DNA of 64,000 nucleotides from Lacihabitans soyangensis (GCF_024343775.1 NZ_RJUF01000003.1:62001-126000); one strand, 5' to 3'. Positions 27,448-36,310 are shown, counted from the first letter of the stretch. The notes: generated by a model not told the origin, from the sequence alone. Made by a program: numbers and translations.

Positions 27448-28542
27448 TTACACCCCAGGCTTCACAAAAGGCAATTTGACCACTAGTGCTTTCACCAATT
27501 TTTCTCTGATTTTTACAAAGATTTCTGTTCCTGCTTTGCTGAATTCGGTTTTTACAAAACCCATCGCAATGCCCTTATTCAAAGTTGGTGATTGCGTACC
27601 TGAGGTAATTTCTCCAATCCTATTTCCATCAGCGTCACAGATTTCGTAGTGACTACGAGGTATTCCACGGTCAATCATTTCAAGGCCAACCAATTTTTGC
27701 TTTAAACCAGCTTGCTTTTGAGCCAAAAGATTTTCGCTATTGATAAAACTTTTGGTGAATTTAGTGACCCAACCCAAGCCTGCTTCAAGCGGCGATGTAG
27801 TATCTGTGATGTCGTTGCCATAAAGACAATAGCCCATTTCAAGTCTCAAGGTATCTCTTGCTCCTAAGCCAATTGGTTTGATATCAAACTCTGCTCCTGC
27901 TTCAAAAATTTTCTTCCAAACCTCTTCTGCAACTTCATTAGGCAGATAAATCTCGAATCCACCCGCTCCAGTGTAGCCAGTAGCCGAAATTGTAATGTTT
28001 TGATGTCCTGCAAATTCGCCTTTTACGAAAGTGTAATAGTCCATTGCAGACAAATCGATACTGGTCAGCTTTTGGAGTGTTGCGGTAGCTTTAGGGCCTT
28101 GAACAGCAAATAAGCTCGTTGTATCTGAAAGGTCTGTCATTTCAACGCCAAATGTGTTGTGGCTTGAAATCCAGTTCCAATCTTTTTCGATATTGCCCGC
28201 ATTGACCACCAACATGTATTCGTTGTCTTGGATTTTGTAAACCAAAAGGTCATCTACTACGCCACCCTCATTATTGGGTAAGTAAGCATATTGTATTTTT
28301 CCGTCAAACAAAACAGAAGCGTCGTTTGAGGTTACATATTGAATCAAATCCAAGGCTTTTTCACCTTTCAGGTGGAACTCACCCATGTGCGACACGTCAA
28401 ACACACCCACGCCTTCACGCACACAACGGTGTTCTTCGTTGTCAGACGAATATCTAACGGGCATGTAAAAGCCTGCAAAAGGCACCATTTTGCCACCAAT
28501 CGATTCGTGAAAGTCACTGAGAGTTATTTTCTTTGCATCCAT
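27448..28542 (-). CDS. gcvT: Aminomethyltransferase, glycine cleavage T-protein
   Basis: A 364-residue protein from the ATG at 28542 ([25 protein letters not shown]); the frame extends 16 codons further but those look like leader. Family segments include [16 protein letters not shown] near 47, the folate-binding [14 protein letters not shown] near 200, and [18 protein letters not shown] near 235. It transfers the aminomethyl carbon from lipoyl-H protein to tetrahydrofolate. GcvH and GcvP genes are not adjacent. No glycine riboswitch is visible in the 200 bases upstream. Confidence 0.95.
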   Translation of the reverse strand: MDAKKITLSDFHESIGGKMVPFAGFYMPVRYSSDNEEHRCVREGVGVFDVSHMGEFHLKGEKALDLIQYVTSNDASVLFDGKIQYAYLPNNEGGVVDDLLVYKIQDNEYMLVVNAGNIEKDWNWISSHNTFGVEMTDLSDTTSLFAVQGPKATATLQKLTSIDLSAMDYYTFVKGEFAGHQNITISATGYTGAGGFEIYLPNEVAEEVWKKIFEAGAEFDIKPIGLGARDTLRLEMGYCLYGNDITDTTSPLEAGLGWVTKFTKSFINSENLLAQKQAGLKQKLVGLEMIDRGIPRSHYEICDADGNRIGEITSGTQSPTLNKGIAMGFVKTEFSKAGTEIFVKIREKLVKALVVKLPFVKPGV

Positions 28543-28693
28543 TTGTTGATTTTTGTTTTTTTTTACAAATATAATATTTGCTTTCAACAAATGGCTTTGG
28601 CTTTCTGGCTTTCTGAAAATTATTGGTTTTTATGATTTATGAGTCAATGTCTCTCAGTTAAAGTATTTGTTTCAGATTATACCTCACCCTAAA

Positions 28694-28714
28694 TCCCTCT
28701 CCACAGAAGAGGGA
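28694..28714. repeat. CCTCTCC-type hairpin repeat
   Basis: TCCCTCT-CCACAGA-AGAGGGA hairpin within a CCTCACCCTAAATCCCTCTCC context, between gcvT and the FMN protein gene. It has no T run. It resembles the short CCCTCTCC...GGAGAGGG palindromes scattered in many genomes. Confidence 0.4.
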
Positions 28715-28747
28715 CTTAAAATCTGTACTTAACTAAACGGCATTGAT

Positions 28748-29386
28748 TTATGAGGAATAATTCAAATGCTCTGGCAAAGGAATATTAAGACTGTTTTCGT
28801 CAGCAAGTGGAGTTAGCCTTTTGCACGGTATAGGAATAATTCCCGACCAAATGGGAAGTTCTTTGTCCGCTTCATCGTCGTTAGGCATGCCTGTACGCAT
28901 ACGGGCCGATGCTTCTGATATTTGGAAAGACAAAAGTGTGGTTTTATTGACCTCGCTGGCTTTCATGGGACGAAGATAATCCCAACTGTTCGGTACTATT
29001 TTCTCTGTCAATTCCTTAAAAAAAGAAGCTTTTTCTTCGAAGTTTTCGTGCTTTATGACATTTGAAAAGATAATAACTGATCTGTAGTTTACAGAATGAT
29101 GAAATGCAGACTTGGCCACCACCAAAGCATCGGTGAGCATTACAGAAATGCAAACAGGGATTCCTGACTCTATTCCTCGCAAAAAATGACTACCCACCGA
29201 TCCATGAATGTATAATCTATCTCCCTTCCGAACGAAAGCCGTTGGGATAGAATAGGGCTGATTGTCAACAGAATAACTGATCGTACAAAATAGGGCTTCG
29301 TCTAAAATTGAATTCACTAATTCCTCATCATATTGTGTACGTTTCGGCATTCTGCTTGTGGTGGTACGCGGGGTTTGTTGTATCAT
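28748..29386 (-). CDS. Pyridoxamine 5'-phosphate oxidase-family FMN-binding protein (NimA-like)
   Basis: A 212-residue protein of the split-barrel FMN family. The core runs from DEALFCTISYSVDNQPYSIPTAFVRKGDRLYIHGSVGSHFLR (about residues 31-72) through VCISVMLTDALVVAKSAFHHSVNYRSVIIFS near 79-107; the His in HGSVGSHFLR is typical of the NimA-like subgroup, which binds FMN or haem and includes nitroimidazole reductases. Substrate unknown. It is 34 bases downstream of the LysE gene on the same strand, probably the third gene of an operon divergent from the MocR regulator. Confidence 0.85.
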   Translation of the reverse strand: MIQQTPRTTTSRMPKRTQYDEELVNSILDEALFCTISYSVDNQPYSIPTAFVRKGDRLYIHGSVGSHFLRGIESGIPVCISVMLTDALVVAKSAFHHSVNYRSVIIFSNVIKHENFEEKASFFKELTEKIVPNSWDYLRPMKASEVNKTTLLSFQISEASARMRTGMPNDDEADKELPIWSGIIPIPCKRLTPLADENSLNIPLPEHLNYSS

Positions 29387-29420
29387 AATTCTATTTAATT
29401 TGTCTCAAAAAAATTCTTTT

Positions 29421-30053
29421 TCACTTTTTATCTAAAGCCATCTTAAGGGCAAGACTTGCCAAAATTGTTGCCATAAACCATCTCTGAATTTTAAGGTATA
29501 CTGGGTTCTTATTAAACCATTGTGCACATTTTGCAGCCGAGAGTACTATCAACAAATTAACCATAAAACTAACAGCCATTTGTGTTAGCCCCAATTGTAT
29601 ACTTTGGCTGAACACAGAGCCATTTTCTGTTTTTATAAATTGCGGAAAAAATGAAACATAAAAAAAGGCAATCTTAGGATTTAAAACATTGGTAAAAAAA
29701 CCCATGCTAAAGAGTTTTGGGGGATTATCAATTGTAAGGTTGTTTTGAGCCTGAAATACGTTTTTCCCTGAAATTTTAATTGCCTCAAACGCCAAATACA
29801 ATAGATAAAAAACTCCCACCGTCTTTAAAATAAAGTAAGTAAAAGGTATTGACATTAAAATAGTTGTGAGCCCAAATGAAACCAAAATTATATGAAAGAG
29901 AAATCCAGAAATCACTCCGAGTAGCGAAATAAATCCTGCTTTTTTTCCTTGACTGATAGAACGTGAAATTAAATAAATCATGTTAGGGCCGGGCGTAATA
30001 ACTAAGCCAAAAGCAGCCAATATGAAAATTACGAGTTCATTTGAAGGTATCAT
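29421..30053 (-). CDS. LysE/RhtB-family amino acid exporter
   Basis: A 210-residue inner-membrane protein with about six hydrophobic segments. The N-terminal signature VITPGPNMIYLISRSISQGKKAGFISLLGVISGFL (residues 17-51) is diagnostic for the family, and GFFTNVLNPKIAFFYVSFFPQF near 115-136 is the second conserved block. It exports amino acids or related amines by proton motive force. Its start overlaps the end of the GNAT gene by 4 bases, so they are translationally coupled. Confidence 0.9.
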   Translation of the reverse strand: MIPSNELVIFILAAFGLVITPGPNMIYLISRSISQGKKAGFISLLGVISGFLFHIILVSFGLTTILMSIPFTYFILKTVGVFYLLYLAFEAIKISGKNVFQAQNNLTIDNPPKLFSMGFFTNVLNPKIAFFYVSFFPQFIKTENGSVFSQSIQLGLTQMAVSFMVNLLIVLSAAKCAQWFNKNPVYLKIQRWFMATILASLALKMALDKK

Positions 30054-30469
30054 AACTCTAATCTAAAATGGTGGTAAACAATCTTCATTCCTTTGTTGAG
30101 GTAAAGTCTGTGAGCATCAAATCGTTGATGGCCCGAGTCCAAATGAACGGCAGGCAATCCTTCCGTTTTCGCAATTTCCACCACAAAATCAAAAAGTGCT
30201 CCAGCGTGACCTTTTCCCCTTGCTTCGGGCAAGGTGCTGAGGTCATCAATATAAATATACCTACCCTCAAAAAGCGTAGTCATGTATCTGAATCCGCAAG
30301 CAGAAATGGCTTTTCCATTTTCTTCAATGAATGCAAGCCGGTAAGATTCTTTCTTCATTTCTGGAATCAATGAAAGGAACCGATCCAAGGTCAAATGCGG
30401 CCGCAAGGCCTGAATAACTTCCAAGCATTTCTTTAAATCTTCTTCTGTTTCTGCAAATTTTATTTCCAT
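30050..30469 (-). CDS. GNAT-family N-acetyltransferase
   Basis: A compact 139-residue GNAT protein. Beta4 and the acetyl-CoA loop are YIYIDDLSTLPEARGKGHAGALFDFVVEIAKTEG near residues 71-104, where ARGKGHAG is the Q/RxxGxG/A motif; VHLDSGHQRFDAHRLYLNKGM near 108-128 is the C-terminal helix/strand region. It heads the operon GNAT-LysE-FMN protein divergent from the MocR gene, suggesting acetylation and export of an amine-type metabolite under MocR control (inference). Confidence 0.85.
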   Translation of the reverse strand: MEIKFAETEEDLKKCLEVIQALRPHLTLDRFLSLIPEMKKESYRLAFIEENGKAISACGFRYMTTLFEGRYIYIDDLSTLPEARGKGHAGALFDFVVEIAKTEGLPAVHLDSGHQRFDAHRLYLNKGMKIVYHHFRLEL

Positions 30470-30520
30470 CCTGTTTTTTATTACACCACAAAACTATACT
30501 TTTACTGGCTCACACAAATC

Positions 30521-30550
30521 GTCCAATATTTACAAAACGAGTAGTCCAAT
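30521..30550. promoter_or_regulatory. GTCCAAT direct repeats, candidate MocR operator
   Basis: GTCCAAT occurs at 30521-30527 and 30544-30550, start-to-start distance 23 bases (about two helical turns), in the 83-base gap between the divergent GNAT and MocR genes. MocR-type regulators are known to bind spaced direct repeats. Confidence 0.5.
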
Positions 30551-30552
30551 TT

Positions 30553-32028
30553 ATGTTTCCTTTCAAATCAAATATTACGATAGATAAATCACTAAAAACA
30601 CCTATTTATCAGCAGGTTTCTCAACAATTGATGGTTTTGATACGTGAAGGAAAACTGTCTTTTGGTCAAAAACTGCTCAGTTCAAGGGCCTTAAGTGAAG
30701 CCTTGGGCGTTCATCGAAAAACCATTACTCAAGTTTATGACGAACTTATAAGCCAAGGATGGCTCGAAACCAAACAAGGAAATGGGACTTTCGTGGCTCA
30801 AAATCTACCTGAAATAATCCCTCAGTTTTTGGAAGAAAATCAAAAAAACGAAAAGTCAAAAATTGCTGGATTTGCATTTGAAAAGAAAGATTTCCTCATC
30901 AGAGAAGTTATAAAAGCCACGGAAAAACTTCATCTCGACGACGGCTTTCCTGATCCAAGACTGGCCCCTTTGGCGGACTTGGCAAGAGCTTACCGCAGCA
31001 ATTTGATACTTGGAAACTCTTATCAAAAACTCGGCTATGGCGACACAAAAGGAAGTCTTTGGCTAAGAAAAGAACTCGCAAAGTATTTGAATGAAACTCG
31101 AGGACTGAATATCAATGAAAACAATTTGCTGATAGTGAGAGGCACGATAATGGGGCTATATCTGACGAGTTTGGCCTTTATAAAAACTGGAGATAAAGTG
31201 GCCATCGGAGAGTCAAGCTGGCAAAGTGCCAACATCAGTTTCTTGCAAGTTGGTGCAGAACTTTTGAAAGTGCCGATAGATGAAAACGGCCTTGATGTGG
31301 ACGCTCTGGAAGATTTGTGCCAAAGCAATACAATCAGATTAATTTATATAACCTCGCACCACAACTACCCTACCACTGTCACGCTAAAAGCCGACAGAAG
31401 AATAAAACTACTTCAACTTGCTCAAAAATATAAGTTCATCATCTTCGAGGACGATTACGACTATGATTTTCATTATCAGAGTCGTCCATTGATGCCGTTG
31501 GCAAGTGCAGATAACCAAGGCATGGTTTTGTATTCTGGTTCATTTACCAAAAGTATCTCTCCTGCCTTTCGAGTAGGTTATTTGGTAGCCACAGAAGATG
31601 TCATTGACCATTTGGCACACTACAGAAGAATCATCGACCGGCAAGGCGACAATATGCTCGAAACCGCTATAGCCCAACTTCTACACGAAGGAATAATACA
31701 GAAACACTTACGCAAAGGACTTAAAGAATATAAAAACCGGCGAGATTTTTTCTGTGAAGAACTAAAACGAGTTTTTCAAGACCAAGTTCAGTTTCAAATA
31801 CCAGAAGGCGGAATGTCTGTTTGGGTAAAGTTTGAAGATGAAATAGATATGCAGAAAACTGCTGAAACAGCACTAAAAAATGGCCTTTACCTTTCGAATG
31901 GCTTTCATCACAATGTAGAAGGGAAGATTAAAAACTATACCCGACTTGGCTTTGCTTCGTCTACTGTTGAAGAGTTAAAAGAGGCCATAGGGATGTTGAA
32001 AAGGTCGTTGGAGTTCACTTCGATTTGA
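30553..32028 (+). CDS. MocR-type GntR/aminotransferase transcription regulator (PdxR-like)
   Basis: A 491-residue regulator. The GntR winged helix spans about residues 10-80 (LSFGQKLLSSRALSEALGVHRKTITQVYDELISQGWLETKQGNGTFVA). A fold-type I aminotransferase-like domain follows, with LPxxDGFPDPRLAPLADLARAYR near 135, the Asp-Asp-Tyr segment IIFEDDYDYDFHYQSRP near 300 and the PLP lysine in YSGSFTKSISPAFRVGYLV near 335. Such proteins sense PLP or an amine and control adjacent genes; here the divergent GNAT-LysE-FMN operon is the obvious target. The second GTCCAAT ends two bases before the ATG, suggesting autoregulation. Confidence 0.92.
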   Translation: MFPFKSNITIDKSLKTPIYQQVSQQLMVLIREGKLSFGQKLLSSRALSEALGVHRKTITQVYDELISQGWLETKQGNGTFVAQNLPEIIPQFLEENQKNEKSKIAGFAFEKKDFLIREVIKATEKLHLDDGFPDPRLAPLADLARAYRSNLILGNSYQKLGYGDTKGSLWLRKELAKYLNETRGLNINENNLLIVRGTIMGLYLTSLAFIKTGDKVAIGESSWQSANISFLQVGAELLKVPIDENGLDVDALEDLCQSNTIRLIYITSHHNYPTTVTLKADRRIKLLQLAQKYKFIIFEDDYDYDFHYQSRPLMPLASADNQGMVLYSGSFTKSISPAFRVGYLVATEDVIDHLAHYRRIIDRQGDNMLETAIAQLLHEGIIQKHLRKGLKEYKNRRDFFCEELKRVFQDQVQFQIPEGGMSVWVKFEDEIDMQKTAETALKNGLYLSNGFHHNVEGKIKNYTRLGFASSTVEELKEAIGMLKRSLEFTSI

Positions 32029-32239
32029 CATTTAGATTTCTACTTCGAAAATATAATGTAGAATTCCGTTATTTTTATATCCATAATGTACAAACATTCT
32101 CGAATTTTTCTTTCCTAATATTAATTATTGGCATCATGCAGCGAGAAAACAATTTAAATAAATTTCAACCTCCAAAGAAAATGCCTTCATATATAGTTAA
32201 CTTTCAAGACTTTAATAAACCAAAAATTAGTTACAAAAA

Positions 32240-32659
32240 ATGAAACTTAATATTTCTGAAGAATTTATCTCTAGAAACAGAGGCACGGTAATATATTTAA
32301 TTTTATTATTGACTGGATTTTTAATGACCAAATGGAACCAAAAAAAACATTATAATAATACTATCGATTCTCCCGTATTTGTAACTGGTTATACACTTGC
32401 CTTTGAAAAAGCTGGCTACAGGCAATCTGATTATTTTAGGTTTCAATATAAATATAAAGGTACTTTATATGAAAAGTCAGACTTGTCAAATGTTTATATT
32501 AATGATTACAACAAATTCTTTAACGGTAAACCCTTTCCAGTAATTCTAAATCCAAAATTTCCTGACAATGGCGAAATGTTATTTTTTCGTACGGATTTCG
32601 AAAAATATGGATATCGGCAACCTGATAGTCTTCTTTGGGTAAATAATTATAAGAAATAG
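32240..32659 (+). CDS. Small membrane-anchored hypothetical protein
   Basis: A 139-residue protein with one N-terminal transmembrane segment (TVIYLILLLTGFLMTKW, about residues 15-31) and a small Tyr/Phe-rich soluble domain. Its second half, FRFQYKYKGTLYEKS then ILNPKFP...LFFRTDFEKYGY, resembles the protein at 56324 (EFEYKRKKY then VNPKESIGLLSRTDYDRYNL), so the two appear to be paralogues. The fold may be an SH3-like beta domain as in DUF3592 proteins (guess). It is a lone gene after the MocR regulator; the 210 bases between them hold no convincing gene. Confidence 0.6.
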   Translation: MKLNISEEFISRNRGTVIYLILLLTGFLMTKWNQKKHYNNTIDSPVFVTGYTLAFEKAGYRQSDYFRFQYKYKGTLYEKSDLSNVYINDYNKFFNGKPFPVILNPKFPDNGEMLFFRTDFEKYGYRQPDSLLWVNNYKK

Positions 32660-32675
32660 GGTTATTTAATCTCTT

Positions 32676-33956
32676 TTACTCCTTAAACTTAGGCTTAATA
32701 ATCAGTCTCAAAGACTGATCATAAGTAACATAATTCCAAAGCCAGTTGATGAAAATGAGGATTTTGTTTTTTACACCCAAAATAGACATCAGGTGCACAA
32801 ACATCCATACATACCAGGCAAATGTGCCTTGGAACTTCCAAAATGGCAAATCCACCACGGCAAGGTGTCGCCCAATGGTGGCCATAGAACCTAAGTCTTT
32901 GTATTTGAATGGCTTCGGACTATGATTGTTGATAATTTTCGTGAAATTTTGAGCCAATAGTTTGCCTTGCTGAATGGCCGGCTGAGCCATTTGTGGGTGT
33001 CCGTTCGGGAATTCCGTATCTGCAGTCATTAGTGCCAAATCTCCCAAAGCGAAGATGTTTTTAAAACCTTCTACTTGGTTAAATTCATTTACTTTTATTC
33101 TTCCTCCTCGGCCAAAAATTTCTGGAGAAAAACCTGTTATCGCATTGGCTTTTACTCCTGCAGCCCAAACTACATTGTTGGTTCTTATTTTTTCATCCGT
33201 ACTGGTGTAGGCATATTCACCGTCAAAATCCACAATTCTTACTCCGTTTTTCACGATTACACCCAATTTTTCGAGGTATTCTTTCCCTTTGGCCGATGCG
33301 TCGTCGGACATTACTTCCAATACTTCAGGCGACGACTCAAAAAGGTAGATTTTCATCAAATTGAAATCCAATTCGGGATAATCCTTTGGCAAAATGATCT
33401 TTTTCATTTCGGCCAAAGTACCCGAAACCTCCACACCTGTAGGTCCGCCGCCAACGACCACCATATTCATTAGCCCCTCTCGCTCTAATGGGTCTTGCGT
33501 GGTTAAAGCATCTTCCAGATTTTGCAAAACACGGTTTCTAAGAAAAATAGCTTCTGAAACTGATTTCATTGGAATGGCCTTATCTATCATATTTTGCATT
33601 CCAAAAAAGTTGGTATCGGTTCCCAATCCCAAAACAAGAAAATCATAAGAAATTTCTCCCAAATCTGTAGTAATCGATTGTTTTGAGGTGTCCACAGAAT
33701 TTACTTTCGTAATTCTGATGTGTACATTGGGCATGTGTTGAAATATCTTTCGCAATGGAAACGAAATAGAACTCGGCTCTAAGCCCGCCATCGCAACCTG
33801 ATAAAATAGCGGCTGAAATTGGTGGTAATTATTTTTATCGATTAATACAATTTGGAAATTTTGCTTGGCGAGTTTTTGAGCAAATACAAGGCCTCCAAAG
33901 CCTGCTCCTACTATTACTACTCTTTTCTGATTGGTTTCTGGTATGTTCGGATTCAT
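32676..33956 (-). CDS. ndh: Type II NADH:quinone oxidoreductase (NDH-2)
   Basis: A 426-residue flavoprotein. FAD-binding VVIVGAGFGGLVFAQKLA is at residues 13-30; the NDH-2 segment NYHQFQPLFYQVAMAGLEP near 43-61 contributes to the quinone side; the NADH-binding MVVVGGGPTGVEVSGTLAEM is near 165-184; ALGDLALM near 303 is the second FAD contact. The C-terminus (FWKFQGTFAWYVWMFVHLMSILG) is amphipathic and anchors the enzyme to the inner membrane. It oxidises NADH with quinone without pumping protons. It is a single gene. Confidence 0.93.
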   Translation of the reverse strand: MNPNIPETNQKRVVIVGAGFGGLVFAQKLAKQNFQIVLIDKNNYHQFQPLFYQVAMAGLEPSSISFPLRKIFQHMPNVHIRITKVNSVDTSKQSITTDLGEISYDFLVLGLGTDTNFFGMQNMIDKAIPMKSVSEAIFLRNRVLQNLEDALTTQDPLEREGLMNMVVVGGGPTGVEVSGTLAEMKKIILPKDYPELDFNLMKIYLFESSPEVLEVMSDDASAKGKEYLEKLGVIVKNGVRIVDFDGEYAYTSTDEKIRTNNVVWAAGVKANAITGFSPEIFGRGGRIKVNEFNQVEGFKNIFALGDLALMTADTEFPNGHPQMAQPAIQQGKLLAQNFTKIINNHSPKPFKYKDLGSMATIGRHLAVVDLPFWKFQGTFAWYVWMFVHLMSILGVKNKILIFINWLWNYVTYDQSLRLIIKPKFKE

Positions 33957-34126
33957 GTTATTTTAATGAAACAAGATTTTTGAGAAAATAAACAATTCCT
34001 TGAAATCTCTATTTTGACGAAGCTATTTACTTTTTAAACAAAATGATTAACAAAAATAGTTTATTTTGGCCATATTTACCCTCAAAAGATTATCTTTCAT
34101 AGCCTTATAAATATTCAAGCCTCTAA

Positions 34127-34951
34127 ATGAAAAAACTGCTCTTTAGTATCGTCCTTTTTATAGGATTGAGCTCTTTATCTGTTCAAAATGTGAAATGGGT
34201 AGCTATTGGCGATTCCATTACTTATCTCAACGACCATCCTGAACAAACGGGCAATCGTGTGAAAAAAGGATATATGACAAGAGTGACCGAAAAACTTCCT
34301 CACATTTCTTACATAAACCAAGGCCACAATGGTTGGACAGCCATCAGGATTGCCGAAAAAATAGAAGACCTGAAAATCGAGAAAGCAGATATCTACACCG
34401 TTTTTCTTTGTACCAACGATTGGTGGGGCGGAAAACCACTCGGAACTTTGGCTGATTATGATCAAAAGACCGGAGTCGGCACGGTAAATGGGGCTTTCAG
34501 GGTAATTCTTGACAAACTCAAAAGCCTAAACAAAGATGCCAAAATTGTCTTGATAACACCCATCCAGAGAGGCGATTTTGTATATTTGTCTAACATGAAA
34601 AACAAGGCGTTTGGGTCTTATAAAGACAAAAATGGGCAGTTTTTGGAACAGTTTGCAGAAGCCATAAAAGCAATAGGAAAGTCTGAAAATATTCAAGTAG
34701 TGGATTTGTACCACAACAAAAAACTCTCTGTAAAAAACGCTGTGAAATATAAATTACTTAAAGACCCAGAAACGGGTTTGAACAAGAAATTTAAATATCC
34801 AGCTTATACAAAAATCGCTTTCAATCCCGAAAAAGACGAATATCCTTATCCTTTAGATGCGGTGGCCATGACCTACGATGGACTCCACCCTTCTGACCAA
34901 GGCAACGAGATTATTGCAAAAGCGGTTGTAAAAGCGTTTAGTAAAAAATGA
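34127..34951 (+). CDS. Exported SGNH/GDSL-type hydrolase
   Basis: A 274-residue protein with a signal peptide (MKKLLFSIVLFIGLSSLSVQ). The SGNH blocks are WVAIGDSITYLND near 24-36 (catalytic Ser), NQGHNGWTA near 63 (block II Gly region), LCTNDWWGGKP near 92 (block III Asn) and DGLHPSDQGNEI near 253 (catalytic Asp and His). It is an esterase or lipase-type enzyme of the carbohydrate-esterase-like branch, plausibly deacetylating polysaccharide. It precedes the NagB-like gene by 54 bases on the same strand. Confidence 0.88.
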   Translation: MKKLLFSIVLFIGLSSLSVQNVKWVAIGDSITYLNDHPEQTGNRVKKGYMTRVTEKLPHISYINQGHNGWTAIRIAEKIEDLKIEKADIYTVFLCTNDWWGGKPLGTLADYDQKTGVGTVNGAFRVILDKLKSLNKDAKIVLITPIQRGDFVYLSNMKNKAFGSYKDKNGQFLEQFAEAIKAIGKSENIQVVDLYHNKKLSVKNAVKYKLLKDPETGLNKKFKYPAYTKIAFNPEKDEYPYPLDAVAMTYDGLHPSDQGNEIIAKAVVKAFSKK

Positions 34952-35005
34952 TTTTATTTGGCTAATATTGCCAAAACTTTAAATAAAGACCGAAATTAAG
35001 TAAAA

Positions 35006-35722
35006 ATGAAGATTGAAATATTTGAAAACCACGAGTCGCTATCAGATGCTGTAGCGAATCATATTCTGGATTTAGTAAGAAAAAAACCAAATGCTACCTT
35101 AGTCCTAACCTCAGGAAATACACCCATTTTGGCATATCAAAAAATAACAGAATTGGCAAAAACAGAAGACTTTGTCCATACTTTCATCATAGGTCTAGAC
35201 GAATGGGTGGGCATATCTGGAGAAAGCGAAGGCAGTTGCAGATATATTGTGGAGCAAAACCTACTGAAACCTCTAAATATTCCTGAATCAAATTATACTT
35301 TTTTTGATTCAATGACTGACGATTTGGAATCAGAATGCAAAAGAGTAGATGACTTGATTTTTGTACGAGGCGGTCTTGATTTTATTCTTGTGGGTTTGGG
35401 TACAAACGGACATCTCGGGCTAAATGAACCGGGTTCGTCGTTTGATGCATATTGCCAAGTAACTGATTTAGAAGAAATTACAGCAACGGTTGGTCAGAAG
35501 TATTTTAATTCAGCAACGCCATTAACAAAAGGAATTACAGTAGGCATAAAACATCTTCTAGAAGCAAAAGAAGCCATGGTTATGGCCAATGGAGGGTCAA
35601 AAGCCGAAATAATTAAAAGAATGATTTCGGAAGAAATAAACGAAAAACTGCCGGCTACTGTTTTGAGAAAACATGTAGAAGGTTTGCTGTGGATAGATAA
35701 AGCAGCAGCTGCCGATTTGTAA
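35006..35722 (+). CDS. Glucosamine-6-phosphate deaminase-like (NagB/6-phosphogluconolactonase family)
   Basis: A 238-residue cytoplasmic protein. ALVLTSGNTPILAYQKI near 31-46 (phosphate-binding loop), FIIGLDEWVGIS near 59-70 (catalytic Asp), and ILVGLGTNGHLGLNEPGSSF near 130-149 are the NagB/SOL family motifs; GHLGLNEP includes the ring-opening His. It would convert glucosamine-6-phosphate to fructose-6-phosphate and ammonia, or act on a related sugar phosphate. The gene ends 9 bases before arfB. Assignment between deaminase and lactonase is uncertain, but GLNEP favours deaminase. Confidence 0.8.
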   Translation: MKIEIFENHESLSDAVANHILDLVRKKPNATLVLTSGNTPILAYQKITELAKTEDFVHTFIIGLDEWVGISGESEGSCRYIVEQNLLKPLNIPESNYTFFDSMTDDLESECKRVDDLIFVRGGLDFILVGLGTNGHLGLNEPGSSFDAYCQVTDLEEITATVGQKYFNSATPLTKGITVGIKHLLEAKEAMVMANGGSKAEIIKRMISEEINEKLPATVLRKHVEGLLWIDKAAAADL

Positions 35723-35731
35723 TTTTTAGAA

Positions 35732-36145
35732 ATGAAAAATATCGCAAAAATAGATTTCACCGGTGAGGTGGTTTTTAATACTTCGAGAAGTAGCGGAGCT
35801 GGAGGTCAAAATGTAAATAAAGTCGAAACCAAAGTAGAATTAAGATTTGATATAAATGCCTCTACCCTTTTGGACGAAACTGAAAAAGAGAAAATAAGAG
35901 AAAAACTCAAAAACCAGATTAACCAAGAAGACGAACTTTTGGTGGTTTGCCAAGAAAGCCGGTCGCAGTTAAAAAACAAAGAATTAGCCTTAAAGAAATT
36001 CAAGGAACTCTTGATATCGGCTTTAACAGTGCCGAAAAAGCGAAAACCTACCAAACCAACACTAGAAAAAATAGAAAAAAGACTAAAAACCAAGAAAGTA
36101 AACGCCGAGAAAAAAGCAATGCGAACAAAACCCATGCACGACTAG
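35732..36145 (+). CDS. arfB: Alternative ribosome-rescue factor ArfB
   Basis: A 137-residue release-factor-like peptidyl-tRNA hydrolase. It has the GGQ motif in SSGAGGQNVNKVETKVELRFD near residues 23-43 and a basic C-terminal tail (RKPTKPTLEKIEKRLKTKKVN) that inserts in the mRNA channel of stalled ribosomes. It lacks the codon-recognition domains of RF1/RF2, as expected for ArfB (YaeJ). It is 9 bases downstream of the NagB-like gene and likely co-transcribed. Length is normal. Confidence 0.92.
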   Translation: MKNIAKIDFTGEVVFNTSRSSGAGGQNVNKVETKVELRFDINASTLLDETEKEKIREKLKNQINQEDELLVVCQESRSQLKNKELALKKFKELLISALTVPKKRKPTKPTLEKIEKRLKTKKVNAEKKAMRTKPMHD

Positions 36146-36172
36146 TGCAGCACGGCACAAGCGTAGCCGGCC

Positions 36173-36276
36173 GTAAAGCCGCAATGCATTGCGGCTCAAG
36201 AATCGTAACAAGTAATGCATTGTAGTAAACATAATAAGAGACATCCCAGTAAAGCCGCAATGCATTGCGGCTCAAG
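36173..36276. repeat. Pair of ATGCAT-centred palindromic repeats
   Basis: AGCCGCAATGCATTGCGGCT occurs perfectly at 36177-36196 and 36253-36272, inside a shared 28-base unit (GTAAAGCCGC ... GGCTCAAG) at 36173-36200 and 36249-36276, each followed within a few bases by TAACAAGT. Between them a degenerate copy (AATGCATTG) lies at 36214. It is REP/BIME-like in the gap between arfB and the inhibitor gene. Confidence 0.7.
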
Positions 36277-36310
36277 TATAACAAGTCGCATAGCGATAAT
36301 AACCAAAACC

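Noticed and set aside
28543-28690. Glycine riboswitch before gcvT
   Set aside because: No aptamer-like conserved core or paired domains visible by eye.
28694-28714. Hairpin as a terminator of the FMN protein gene
   Set aside because: No T run on the relevant strand; listed only as a repeat-like palindrome.
32025-32243. 72-residue ORF after the MocR gene
   Set aside because: It starts at a TTG overlapping the mocR stop, has no domain, and overlaps the next gene. The stretch reads as non-coding leader.
36215-36310. N-terminal extension of the inhibitor
   Set aside because: It is translated palindromic repeat; the ATG at 36311 gives a proper lipoprotein signal.
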